64,000 bases of DNA. Origin: Arthrobacter sp. zg-Y20 (lineage in GTDB: Bacteria; Actinomycetota; Actinomycetes; Actinomycetales; Micrococcaceae). Location: NCBI RefSeq assembly GCF_030142075.1, contig NZ_CP126241.1, positions 1,364,001-1,428,000 on the forward strand. Direction: 5' to 3'. A program made the position numbers and the translations under genes. The notes beneath the pieces were generated by a model, which saw only the letters and a program-made list of their open reading frames with translations, did not search any database and had not been told where the DNA came from. Shown here one piece after another: positions 7,691-17,100 of the stretch (positions are counted from its first letter, which is position 1; every line of letters begins with the position of its first letter).

Positions 7691-8876
7691 TCAGGGCAAC
7701 TGCCAAACCAAGCAGGGCGAGTACCGCTCCCACCACAGCGGGGGAGCGGTACCCCCAGCCCCAGGCAATGACGACGCCGCCCAGCAGGGCGCCCAGCGCG
7801 TTGGCAAGGTTCAACGCGGCATGATTCAGCGACGAAGCCAGCGACTGCGCGCCGGGCGACACGTCCAGCAGCCGGGTCTGCAGCGGCGGGGTGAGCATGG
7901 AACCGATCAGGCCGACCAGGAACACCAGCACCATGGCGGTCGCGGCGTACTGCACCGCCCACGCGTAGGCGAGCAGGACCACTACCGTCCCGCCCAGGAC
8001 CGCGTAAATGCTGCCCATGACGTTGATGTCCGCAATCCGTCCGCCGGCAACGTTGCCGATCACCTGTCCCACACCGTAGAGGCCGACGACGACGGGCAGG
8101 ACGTTCTCCGATATGCCTGCTACTTCGGTCATAGTGGGTGCAATGTAGGTGTAAACGGCGAAGAACCCGCCGAACCCTACCGTTCCCACCAGCAGTGCCA
8201 GCCAGACCTGAACCCGCCCCAGCGCGCTCAGCTCCGATTTGATGCTGGCTTCCGCCAGGGCGGGCTGGTAGGGAACAAACCGTGCCACGAGTGCCACTGT
8301 CAGCAGTGCAAGCGCCCCCACGAGGACGAACATCCAACGCCAACCGGCCTGCTGGCCCAGCCAGGTGGCAAAAGGAACACCCACCACATTGGCGATGCTC
8401 AGCCCCAGCATCACCATGGAGATGGCCCACGCCCTGCGGGTAGGTGCCACCAAGGAGGCGGCAATGACCGCGGCCACACCAAAGAAGGCGCCGTGCGGCA
8501 GCCCGGACAGGAAGCGCGTGAACAGCAGCCAGGAATAGTCCGGGGCGAGGAAGGACGAGAGGTTGCTCAGGGCGAAGAACGCCATCAGCCCCATCACCAG
8601 CAGCTTCCGGGGCATGCGCGCGCCCAGGGCGGCGAGCACGGGGGCTCCGACAACGACGCCAAGCGCGTAGGCGGAAATCACGTGGCCGCCGGAGGGTACG
8701 GAAATGCCGAGGTCGTCGACCATTTCCTGGAGCAGGCCCATGATGCTGAATTCCGTGGTGCCGATGGCAAACCCGCCCACGGCCAGGGCAGTAATGGCCT
8801 TGGCAACAGTGGTGCGGCGGGAACCGGAGAAACGCTGGTTGGACAGTGGCATGGGCGCGGAGGTGCTGCGGGTCAA
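7629..8876 (-). CDS. MFS transporter, DHA1/AraJ-like
   Basis: A 415-residue, 12-helix major facilitator. The N-terminus AITALAVGGFAIGTTEFSIMGLL and LPHGAFFGVAAVIAASLV are typical of the AraJ/YdhP-like drug-proton antiporter group; SALGRVQVWLALLVG starts the second half. Substrate is unknown, a small-molecule efflux role is inference from the family. A second ATG (MPLSNQRF) at 8852 could be the start. It converges on the CDF gene with a 62-nt overlap and no terminator between them. Confidence 0.88.
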   Translation of the reverse strand: MTRSTSAPMPLSNQRFSGSRRTTVAKAITALAVGGFAIGTTEFSIMGLLQEMVDDLGISVPSGGHVISAYALGVVVGAPVLAALGARMPRKLLVMGLMAFFALSNLSSFLAPDYSWLLFTRFLSGLPHGAFFGVAAVIAASLVAPTRRAWAISMVMLGLSIANVVGVPFATWLGQQAGWRWMFVLVGALALLTVALVARFVPYQPALAEASIKSELSALGRVQVWLALLVGTVGFGGFFAVYTYIAPTMTEVAGISENVLPVVVGLYGVGQVIGNVAGGRIADINVMGSIYAVLGGTVVVLLAYAWAVQYAATAMVLVFLVGLIGSMLTPPLQTRLLDVSPGAQSLASSLNHAALNLANALGALLGGVVIAWGWGYRSPAVVGAVLALLGLAVALISGVLDRRPSSPKTHPAPGK

Positions 8877-9082
8877 GGCTTCGCTTTCAAGTGGGGTGCG
8901 GCTGTGGAGTGCAGCTGCAGCGACGTGGTACAGCTGCGGATGCGGCGTTGCGGAGCAGCCGGCCCGGGGAAATGATCCGCACGGGCCGAAGGCCGGGACG
9001 GCATTGTCCCCTCCAGCCTAGTGCAGGGCCGAACCGCGCGGGGCCTGGAGGAAACGACCCGGAGTGCACATAGACTTTTCCC

Positions 9083-9586
9083 GTGGCCAACAAACCAGCG
9101 CAGGACCAGCAGACGGTTATCCCCGCAGTACAGGAACACCCGGATCAACACCAGGTGGGCCTCAAGCAGGTGGTGGGGGCGGCCGTGGTGGACCGCCTCG
9201 AATCGCCCTCCCTGCTGCTGGCAGCACGCCGCAGCGCTCCTGTCGCCCTTGCCGGACTGTGGGAATTCCCCGGCGGCAAGGTCGAACCCGGTGAAGGATG
9301 CACTGAAGCCCTGCACCGCGAGCTGGCGGAGGAGCTGGGTATCCGGGTTCGGCTGGGTGCGGAAGTCGAGGGGCCGCTGGTCCAGGGCTGGCAGCTCAAC
9401 CGGAACGCTGCCATGCGGGTGTGGCTGGCCGAAGTTACGCACGGGTCCCCGGAGCCGTTGGAGGACCACGATGAGCTGCGGTGGGTGGAGCTGGAGCGCA
9501 GCGCGTTGAGCCGACTGGAGTGGATACCCGCCGACCTGCCGATCGTGGGTGCGCTGCTGGATGCAGTTGCCGCCCGGCAGGACTAG
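9083..9586 (+). CDS. Nudix hydrolase, MutT-like (8-oxo-dGTP diphosphatase candidate)
   Basis: A 167-residue protein with a complete Nudix box GGKVEPGEGCTEALHRELAEELGI (split: GGKVEPGE, then REL.EELGI), preceded by LAGLWEFP, the arrangement typical of MutT enzymes that clear oxidised dGTP. Start is GTG at 9083 (MANKPAQDQ). It ends 4 bp from the convergent radical SAM gene. Substrate assignment is inference. Confidence 0.85.
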   Translation: MANKPAQDQQTVIPAVQEHPDQHQVGLKQVVGAAVVDRLESPSLLLAARRSAPVALAGLWEFPGGKVEPGEGCTEALHRELAEELGIRVRLGAEVEGPLVQGWQLNRNAAMRVWLAEVTHGSPEPLEDHDELRWVELERSALSRLEWIPADLPIVGALLDAVAARQD

Positions 9587-9590
9587 GTTC

Positions 9591-10664
9591 CTAGAACAGG
9601 GCGGCCTGGTCGGCGGCCGCTACACCTGCCGGGGCAGCCGGCGAGGCTTTCGCTGCCGCGGGCCGCAGGAACCGGGCTCCGCCGGTAAAGCCGTACTTGG
9701 CCTTAAAGAAGCGGATGCGTCCGGCCAGCCAGTCCCGGTATTCCTGGGACGCATAGGTTCCCTTCCCGTACAGGCGTTGGTACCGGGCGGTGAGGTCCGG
9801 GTAGTGGCGTGCCAGGAACTCCATGTACCACTCCCGCGCGCCGGGGCGCAGGTGCAGGGCTCCGGCGGTGACGCCGGTGGCTCCCGCCTCGGCGAGGGCC
9901 GAGAACAGTGCGTCCAGGGACTCATCGCCGTCCGTCAGCCACGGCAGGATGGGCATGGCCATGACCGAGCAGGGCAGTCCGGCGTCGCGGAGGCGCCGAA
10001 TCAGGTCCAACCGGGCACGGGGCGTGGGTGTTCCGGGTTCGGCCACCTTGGCCAGTGCGGGGTCAACCAGTGCCAGCGAGATGCCCATGCCGATTTCCGT
10101 GGACGCAGAGGCTTCCTTGAGCAGCGGGATGTCGCGCGCCAGCAGGGTCCCCTTGGTCAGGATGGAGAAGGGGGTGCCGCTGTCCGCCAGGGCGCGGATA
10201 ATTCCGGGCATCAGCTTGTAGCGGCCCTCGGCCCGCTGATAGGGGTCGGTGTTGGTGCCCATTGCCACGTGGTGGTGCTGCCAGGACGGGCGGGCAAGTT
10301 CCCGGCGCAGAACCTCTGCCGCATTGACCTTGACCACCAGCTGGCTGTCGAAATCGGCACCGCTGTCCAGGTCCAGGTACGTGTGGGTCTTGCGGGCGAA
10401 ACAATATACGCACCCGTGGCTGCAGCCCCGGTACGGGTTCACCGTCCACTCAAACGGCATGTTGGAGCCGCCGCCCACCTTGTTCAGCACCGATTTGGCG
10501 GCCACCTCATGGAAGGTCACGCCGGCGAAGTCGGGAGTGCGGACTGTGCGGACGAGTCCCTGCAGCGGGATCAGCGCATCGGCAGGCGCCGGTAGGAGCT
10601 GCGGGGCGGGTTCCTCCGCCGGTGCTGTAGTTGGAGCGTTCAGTTCCTGGCCTTGCCACCTCAT
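9591..10664 (-). CDS. Rv2578c-type radical SAM protein (SplB-like)
   Basis: A 357-residue protein with the radical SAM cluster motif CSHGCVYC (Cys81, Cys85, Cys88) in NPYRGCSHGCVYCFARKTH, which belongs with the spore photoproduct lyase-like (COG1533, DNA repair photolyase) group. MGTNTDPYQ, SILTKGTLLARD and GISLAL follow as in that family. The start MRWQGQ is the family's usual N-terminus; GAGGGA touches the ATG, too close for a normal ribosome site, so translation may be leaderless. A LexA-type box lies 6 bp before the start codon. Reaction unknown. Confidence 0.88.
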   Translation of the reverse strand: MRWQGQELNAPTTAPAEEPAPQLLPAPADALIPLQGLVRTVRTPDFAGVTFHEVAAKSVLNKVGGGSNMPFEWTVNPYRGCSHGCVYCFARKTHTYLDLDSGADFDSQLVVKVNAAEVLRRELARPSWQHHHVAMGTNTDPYQRAEGRYKLMPGIIRALADSGTPFSILTKGTLLARDIPLLKEASASTEIGMGISLALVDPALAKVAEPGTPTPRARLDLIRRLRDAGLPCSVMAMPILPWLTDGDESLDALFSALAEAGATGVTAGALHLRPGAREWYMEFLARHYPDLTARYQRLYGKGTYASQEYRDWLAGRIRFFKAKYGFTGGARFLRPAAAKASPAAPAGVAAADQAALF

Positions 10665-10670
10665 TCCCTC

Positions 10671-10690
10671 ATTAGAACATACGTTCTAAT
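10671..10690. promoter_or_regulatory. LexA/SOS box before the radical SAM gene
   Basis: ATTAGAACATACGTTCTAAT has two perfect 8-bp arms around a 4-bp centre and contains GAAC-N4-GTTC, the core of the actinobacterial LexA box (TCGAACNNNNGTTCGA). It is 6 bp from the radical SAM start codon and only that gene starts here; the gene on the other side ends at 10697. Binding would overlap the likely -10 region. Confidence 0.75.
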
Positions 10691-10696
10691 GCCGGG

Positions 10697-11182
10697 CTAC
10701 CCTTTGTGGCCCCGGATACCTTCCGGGCGGTAGCCGCCGTCATGAATGCCTGCCAACCGTTCAAAGGGATTCGCCGACGCCGGATCGCCGGCTGCCGCGC
10801 GCGAGAGGACCGACGCGGCGGCATACAGGGGCAGGAAAAACGGGCCCAGCAGGGCGTACTGCGTGCTGTGCCGCATCTCGTGGCGGAGCAGGGGGCTGTT
10901 GTCCGCGGTGATGCGCCGGGCCGTGGACCCGGGGTAGAGGATCACGTTGCCAACCGTGAAGGCGGCGGCTCGGGGAAGGGCAAGCGGATATCCTTCGGCG
11001 AGCAGTACTCCATTGGGCCCGGGCCGTACCCGGCAGCCGGTGAACCGGGCCAGGGCCAGACCGGCAGGCGTGGAGAGGTTCACGATATTGGCCCAGCGGC
11101 GAACCCGCAGCGCCCTGCTCCGCGGTCCGGTGCGGCGGGGACGAGCCGAATGCAGTCGAAAACGCGGCATAGATTCAGACAC
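10697..11182 (-). CDS. Conserved hypothetical protein with zincin-like HExRH motif
   Basis: A 161-residue basic protein, unrecognised beyond its general look. Residues about 98-108 read LLRHEMRHSTQYA, followed by a hydrophobic segment FFLPLYAAASVL and a C-terminal ANPFERLAGIHDGGY. The His-Glu-x-x-His arrangement plus the later H/D could bind a metal as in small zincin-like proteins, but this is inference. AGGAGG precedes the start. It lies upstream of, and in the same direction as, the radical SAM gene with the LexA box between them. Confidence 0.7.
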   Translation of the reverse strand: MSESMPRFRLHSARPRRTGPRSRALRVRRWANIVNLSTPAGLALARFTGCRVRPGPNGVLLAEGYPLALPRAAAFTVGNVILYPGSTARRITADNSPLLRHEMRHSTQYALLGPFFLPLYAAASVLSRAAAGDPASANPFERLAGIHDGGYRPEGIRGHKG

Positions 11183-11299
11183 GGGACCTCCTCAATGGCA
11201 CCCGGACCGGTTGCATGACGGCCCCCGCAGGGGGCGTCTACTAGACTTGCCATGATAAGCCAGAACCCAACTAGGGCCGGAAACAGGTAAGAACCGTAC

Positions 11300-12397
11300 A
11301 TGTCTAACTCCACACCGGGGACTGGTTCCCCAGACACCTCCCCTGAGGGCGCCCTGCCCGAGCCGCCGAATCCGCTGGATGAAGCCGCAATTGCTGCTGC
11401 CGTCGAGCAGGCGCTCGCCGCCATTGCCGCTGCCGCGGACCTCGACGGCCTGAAGGAAGTCCGTATTGCCGTCACCGGCGAAAAGTCTCCGCTCAGCCTC
11501 GCCAACCGGACCATCGGCAAGCTGCCCAAGGACCAGAAGGCGGCAGCCGGAAAGCTGGTAGGCCCGGCACGCGGCCGGATCAATGCGGCGCTCGCCGCCC
11601 GGACCGTTGAACTCGAAGCCGAGCGTGATGCGCGGATCCTCGTGGAAGAGGCCGTTGACGTCACGGCCGCCCCGCGCCGCCGCCGCATCGGCGGCCGCCA
11701 CCCCATCTCCACGCTGCAGGACCGTGTGGCGGATGTGTTTGTGGGGATGGGCTGGGAGATCGCCGAAGGCCCCGAGGTGGAATCCGAGTGGTTCAACTTC
11801 GACGCCCTGAACTTCAAGCCGGACCACCCCGCACGCGAAATGCAGGACACCTTCTTCGTTGAGCCGCCGGAAGCCCACCTGGTGATGCGCACGCACACCT
11901 CGCCGGTCCAGGTCCGGTCCATGCTGGAACGCGACCTGCCGATCTACGTGCTGTGCCCGGGCAAGGTGTTCCGCACAGACGAGCTCGATGCCACGCACAC
12001 CCCGGTCTTCCACCAGTTCGAGGGCCTGGCCATCGACAAGGGGCTGACCATGGCGGATCTGGTGGGCACCCTGGAGCACTTCACCCGTGTGCTGTTCGGC
12101 GACGAGGCGAAGGTTCGGTTGCGGCCGAACTACTTCCCCTTCACCGAGCCCAGCGCCGAGCTGGACATCTGGCACCCCGGTGCCAAGGGCGGCCCGCGCT
12201 GGATCGAGTGGGGCGGCTGCGGCATGGTCAACCCCCACGTGCTCCGCGCCGCCGGGATCGATCCCGAGGTCTACTCAGGTTTTGCCTTCGGCATGGGCAT
12301 TGACCGTGCCCTCATGTTCCGCAACGAAGTTTCGGACATGCACGAAATGATCGAAGGCGACGTACGTTTCAGCGAACACTTCGGGATGGAGATCTAA
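11300..12397 (+). CDS. pheS: Phenylalanine-tRNA ligase alpha subunit
   Basis: Catalytic subunit of the (alpha-beta)2 synthetase that charges tRNA-Phe. The N-terminal coiled-coil arm (about residues 15-110) is followed by class II motifs: GRRHPISTLQDRVADVFVGMGW, FVEPPEAHLVMRTHTSPVQVR, VLCPGKVFRTDELDATHTPVFHQFEG (motif 2) and GFAFGMGIDRALMFR (motif 3); the pieces quoted are consecutive. Length 365 residues is normal. The pheT GTG follows the stop codon directly, so the two are translationally coupled. A GC hairpin at 11221-11235 and TAGACT-like box precede it. Confidence 0.97.
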   Translation: MSNSTPGTGSPDTSPEGALPEPPNPLDEAAIAAAVEQALAAIAAAADLDGLKEVRIAVTGEKSPLSLANRTIGKLPKDQKAAAGKLVGPARGRINAALAARTVELEAERDARILVEEAVDVTAAPRRRRIGGRHPISTLQDRVADVFVGMGWEIAEGPEVESEWFNFDALNFKPDHPAREMQDTFFVEPPEAHLVMRTHTSPVQVRSMLERDLPIYVLCPGKVFRTDELDATHTPVFHQFEGLAIDKGLTMADLVGTLEHFTRVLFGDEAKVRLRPNYFPFTEPSAELDIWHPGAKGGPRWIEWGGCGMVNPHVLRAAGIDPEVYSGFAFGMGIDRALMFRNEVSDMHEMIEGDVRFSEHFGMEI

Positions 12398-14935
12398 GTG
12401 AGAATCCCACTTTCCTGGCTGCGCGAGTATGCCCAGGTTCCGGCGGACGCAACCGCCGAAGACATCATGGAAGACCTGGTGAAGGTTGGCCTGGAGGAAG
12501 AGGACGTCCACCGTCCCGCCGACGAGCTGCAGGGTCCCATTGTGGTGGGCCAGGTGCTCAGCATGGAGCCCGAGCCCCAGAGCAACGGCAAGACCATTAA
12601 CTGGTGCTCGGTCCGCGTGGTCCCCGAAGGCGCCGAACAGAGCCTGACCGGCAAGGGCATTGAGCCTACCGGTGTACAGGGCATCGTTTGCGGCGCGCAC
12701 AACTTCAAGGTGGGGGACAAGGTTGTAGTCACCCTGCCCGGCGCCGTGCTGCCCGGAGACTTCAGGATCAGCCCGCGCAAGACCTACGGCCACGTTTCCG
12801 CCGGCATGATCGCCTCCGTGCGTGAACTGGGTATCGGTGATGACCACGACGGCATCCTGGTTCTTTCCACCCTGGGGCTTGATCCCGAGGTGGGCACCGA
12901 CGCCATGGAGCTGCTGGGCCTGTATGACCAGGCCGCGGAAATCAACGTCACCCCGGACCGCGGCTACGTCTTCTCCATCCGCGGCGCCGCACGCGAATAC
13001 GCGCACGCCACCGGCACCAAGTTCACCGACCCGGCCGCCGCCGTCGCCGTGCCCATCGCCGACGGCATGGGCTACCCCGTCCGCCTGCAGGATGAGGCGC
13101 CCATATATGGCAAGCCTGGCTGCGACCGGTTCGTGGCCCGTACTGTGCGCGGTGTGGATCCGTCCCGGCCCACCCCGCCGTGGATGTCCTCCCGCCTGCG
13201 CCTGGCCGGCATGCGCTCCATCTCCCTGGTGGTGGACATTTCCAACTACGTGATGCTCGAGCTCGGCCAGCCGCTGCACTTCTACGACCTGGATAAGCTC
13301 ACCGGCGAAATCGTGGTCCGCCGCGCCGCCGACGGTGAAACCCTGAAGACCCTGGATGAGAAGGAGCGCCGGCTATCTCCGGAGGACCTGCTCATCACCG
13401 ACGGCTCCGGTGCCATCGGCATTGCAGGTGTGATGGGCGGAGCGGCCACGGAGGTGTCCGGCAGCACCCAGAACGTCCTGATCGAGGCTGCGCACTTCGA
13501 GGAAGTTAGCATTGCCCGCTCCCGCCGCCGTCATCGGCTGCCCTCCGAAGCGTCCAAGCGCTTCGAACGCGGCGTGGACTGGAACGTGGCCGACGTCGCC
13601 GCCCAGCGCGCGGTGGACCTGCTGGTGGAACTGGCAGGGGGCACCGCCGATGAGTCCATTACCGACGTCGGCGCCGCTCCGGCGCCGCGCCGCATCGAGC
13701 TGCCGGTGGACTTCCCGTCCCGCTTGATCGGACTGGACTTCACCGAATCCCAGATCACCGGCACGCTGGAAGACCTGGGCGCCTCCGTGGAGAAGACCGA
13801 CGCCGGTTACCTGGTCACGCCGCCGAGCTGGCGCCCCGACCTGGAGACCCGCGAGGACCTGACCGAGGAAATCATCCGGCTGGTCGGTTACGACAAGATT
13901 CCTTCCACTCTGCCCGTGGCCCCTCCCGGGCGGGGACTGACCCGGCTGCAGCAGCAGCGCCGCCGGTTGATGCAGTCCCTGGCGGCCGCCGGGCTCACCG
14001 AAGTGCTGGCCTACCCGTTCGTCACCGAAGCGGACAACAACACCTTCGGTACGCCGGAGGGCGGTGTGCAGGCACTGAAGCTGGCCAACCCGCTCAGCGC
14101 CGAATACGGCTACCTGCGCACCTCGGTGCTGCCGGGCCTGTTCGAGGTGGCCAAGCGCAACATGTCGCGCGGCTTCCGCGACTTGGCCCTGTTTGAATCC
14201 GGCACGGTCTTCCTGCCGGGCGAACACCTGGGCACCAAGAGCATCCCGCCGCTGGGGGCCAAGCCGTCCGAAGAGGTCCTGGACGAGCTGTACGCCGGCA
14301 TCCCCGACCAGCCGCTGCACGTGGGTGTCCTGCTCGCCGGACACGAGTCCGCCCCGGGTGCCGGCAACACGCCGCGCACCTGGGACTGGGCCGACGCCGT
14401 CGACTTCGCCCGGCTGATGGGCGATGTCCTGGGTGTGGAGCTGGTGGTGGAGCAGGGCAGCCACCAGGCCTTCCACCCCGGCCGCACCGCCCGCATTGCG
14501 CTGCGCAGCGGTGGAACCGTGGGCTACGCCGGCGAGCTGCACCCGAAGCTGCTCGCAGAGCGGGACATGCCGGCCCGGACGGTTGCTGCTGAGCTGGATG
14601 TCGACGCTCTCTTTGATGCCGCGCCGGACGTCATTGTGGCGCGGCCGATCTCCAGCTTCCCCATCTCCACGCAGGACGTGGCGCTGGTGGTGGCTGAGGA
14701 TGTTCCCGCCGAGCACGTCCGCGAGGCCCTGCGTGAAGGTGCCGGCGAGCTGCTCGAAGACGTGGCGCTGTTCGACGTTTACGCCGGCTCCGGCATCGAT
14801 CCCGGGCATAAGTCGCTGGCGTTCGCACTGCGCTTCCGCGCTGCTGACCGGACGCTGACCGCCGATGAGGCCTCGGAGGCACGTGCTGCCGCCGTCGCCC
14901 TGGCGGCCGAACGCTTCGGCGCCGTCCAGCGCTAG
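12398..14935 (+). CDS. pheT: Phenylalanine-tRNA ligase beta subunit
   Basis: An 845-residue partner of PheS with tRNA binding and editing functions. It starts GTG immediately after the pheS stop (RIPLSWLREYAQVPAD). Visible parts: N-terminal OB-fold tRNA-binding domain (IVVGQVLSMEPEPQSNGKTINWC), B3/B4 editing region (GCDRFVARTVRGVDPS), a B5 region (RLIGLDFTESQI), the class II-like core (LQQQRRRLMQSLAAAGLTEVLAY) and a C-terminal anticodon-binding ferredoxin fold (SSFPISTQDVALVV). A 17-bp stem terminator follows. Confidence 0.97.
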   Translation: MRIPLSWLREYAQVPADATAEDIMEDLVKVGLEEEDVHRPADELQGPIVVGQVLSMEPEPQSNGKTINWCSVRVVPEGAEQSLTGKGIEPTGVQGIVCGAHNFKVGDKVVVTLPGAVLPGDFRISPRKTYGHVSAGMIASVRELGIGDDHDGILVLSTLGLDPEVGTDAMELLGLYDQAAEINVTPDRGYVFSIRGAAREYAHATGTKFTDPAAAVAVPIADGMGYPVRLQDEAPIYGKPGCDRFVARTVRGVDPSRPTPPWMSSRLRLAGMRSISLVVDISNYVMLELGQPLHFYDLDKLTGEIVVRRAADGETLKTLDEKERRLSPEDLLITDGSGAIGIAGVMGGAATEVSGSTQNVLIEAAHFEEVSIARSRRRHRLPSEASKRFERGVDWNVADVAAQRAVDLLVELAGGTADESITDVGAAPAPRRIELPVDFPSRLIGLDFTESQITGTLEDLGASVEKTDAGYLVTPPSWRPDLETREDLTEEIIRLVGYDKIPSTLPVAPPGRGLTRLQQQRRRLMQSLAAAGLTEVLAYPFVTEADNNTFGTPEGGVQALKLANPLSAEYGYLRTSVLPGLFEVAKRNMSRGFRDLALFESGTVFLPGEHLGTKSIPPLGAKPSEEVLDELYAGIPDQPLHVGVLLAGHESAPGAGNTPRTWDWADAVDFARLMGDVLGVELVVEQGSHQAFHPGRTARIALRSGGTVGYAGELHPKLLAERDMPARTVAAELDVDALFDAAPDVIVARPISSFPISTQDVALVVAEDVPAEHVREALREGAGELLEDVALFDVYAGSGIDPGHKSLAFALRFRAADRTLTADEASEARAAAVALAAERFGAVQR

Positions 14936-14953
14936 CCGCAGCCGCACCGCCTA

Positions 14954-14989
14954 GAAGGGCCCCGCCGGAGCACTCCGGCGGGGCCCTTC
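14954..14989. terminator. Bidirectional terminator between pheT and the quinone reductase gene
   Basis: Perfect 17-bp inverted repeat (14954-14970 with 14973-14989) around CA, so in practice a 16-bp stem with a GCAC loop. It sits between convergent genes; GCTGTTT on the plus side offers only a weak U-tract. Confidence 0.85.
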
Positions 14990-14998
14990 GCTGTTTAG

Positions 14999-15961
14999 CT
15001 AGGGCACCAGGATCACCTTTCCGGTGGTCTTCCGGCCCTCCAGATCAGCCTGAGCGCGTGCCGCTTCGGCCAGCGGGTACGTTTGGCCGATCCGTACCTT
15101 CAGCGATCCGGCCAGCACCGCCTCGAAAAGCTCCCGTGCCCGCCACTGCCGTTCTTCCGTGGTCAGGAGATAGTGCGCCAGCGTGGGACGGGTCAGGAAC
15201 AGGGAGCCGGAGGAATTCAGCCGCTGGATGTCGAACGGGGGCACCTGCCCGGACGCACCTCCGAAGAGCACCAGCATGCCGCGGGGGCGCAGGCTGGCCA
15301 GGGAGCCGTCGAACGTTGCCGCGCCGACGCCGTCGAACACCACATCCACGCCGGTGCCGCCGGTCAGCGCACGGACCTGGCCGGGGAATCCGTCATAGCG
15401 CAGCACATGGTCCGCCCCGGCGCCGCGCGCCAGGGCTTCCTTCTCCTCGGTGGAGACCGTGGTCATCACGGTGGCACCCTTGGCCTTGAGCAGCTGGATC
15501 AGCAGCAGGCCCACCCCGCCGGCGCCGGCATGCACCAGTACCGTTTGCCCTTCCTGCACGGGAAAGGTGGAGTTGCACAGGTAATGCGCCGTCATGCCCT
15601 GCATCATCAGGGCGGCCGCCGTCTCGTCATCCACGCCGGCGGGGACGGGCAGCGCGGCGTCGGCGTCCATCAGGGTGTACTGGGCGTAGGTCCCGCCGCC
15701 CTCGGCCGTGGCCACCCGGTTCCCTTCCCGGAACCCGGATTCCAGACCTGCGGAAACAACCGTTCCTGCCGCCTCGGCACCCGGTATGAAGGGATATGAC
15801 ATCGGATAGACGCCGCCGCGCTTATAGGTGTCGATGAAGTTCACACCGGCGGCGGCCACCTTCACCAGGACCTCGCGCGGCCCCGGTTCGGGCAGGTCAA
15901 CGTCCTCATAGCGCAGGATTTCGGGCCCGCCGGCCCGCGGGACAACAATGGCTTTGTGCAT
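14999..15961 (-). CDS. NADPH:quinone oxidoreductase, zinc-free MDR family
   Basis: A 320-residue medium-chain reductase of the QOR type, which reduces quinones or related enones with NADPH. Features: GroES-like N-domain (KAIVVPRAGGPEILRYEDV, GVNFIDTYKRGGVYP), Rossmann motif VLVHAGAGGVGLLLIQLLKAKG and FDGVGAATFDGSLASLRPRG. No zinc-ligand cysteines are apparent. I chose ATG 15961 (MHKAIVV) with AAGAGG 7 nt upstream; the open frame continues to 16042 but runs into the ARG-box region of argC. Divergent from argC. Confidence 0.9.
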   Translation of the reverse strand: MHKAIVVPRAGGPEILRYEDVDLPEPGPREVLVKVAAAGVNFIDTYKRGGVYPMSYPFIPGAEAAGTVVSAGLESGFREGNRVATAEGGGTYAQYTLMDADAALPVPAGVDDETAAALMMQGMTAHYLCNSTFPVQEGQTVLVHAGAGGVGLLLIQLLKAKGATVMTTVSTEEKEALARGAGADHVLRYDGFPGQVRALTGGTGVDVVFDGVGAATFDGSLASLRPRGMLVLFGGASGQVPPFDIQRLNSSGSLFLTRPTLAHYLLTTEERQWRARELFEAVLAGSLKVRIGQTYPLAEAARAQADLEGRKTTGKVILVP

Positions 15962-16018
15962 GGCAGAACCTCTTTGCTTGGCTCGTACGGGCTGGCTTGA
16001 TGTGCTTCCTATCATACG

Positions 16019-16057
16019 GTTTGCATAATTATTGGGAGTCATGCATAAATGTGCTGT
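16019..16057. promoter_or_regulatory. Tandem ARG-box-like operator before argC
   Basis: Two AT-rich 18-bp sites resembling the ArgR consensus TGnATnnnnATnCA: GTTTGCATAATTATTGGG (16019-16036) and CATGCATAAATGTGCTGT (16040-16057), spaced as paired ARG boxes usually are. In a GC-rich region the AT-rich patch stands out. The argR gene lies in this operon, so autoregulation fits. Confidence 0.7.
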
Positions 16058-16059
16058 AG

Positions 16060-17099
<1,040 letters not shown>

Positions 17100-17100
<1 letters not shown>

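Noticed and set aside
13373-14947. 524-codon open frame opposite pheT
   Set aside because: High-GC antisense frame; pheT is unmistakable and the antisense product has no family features.
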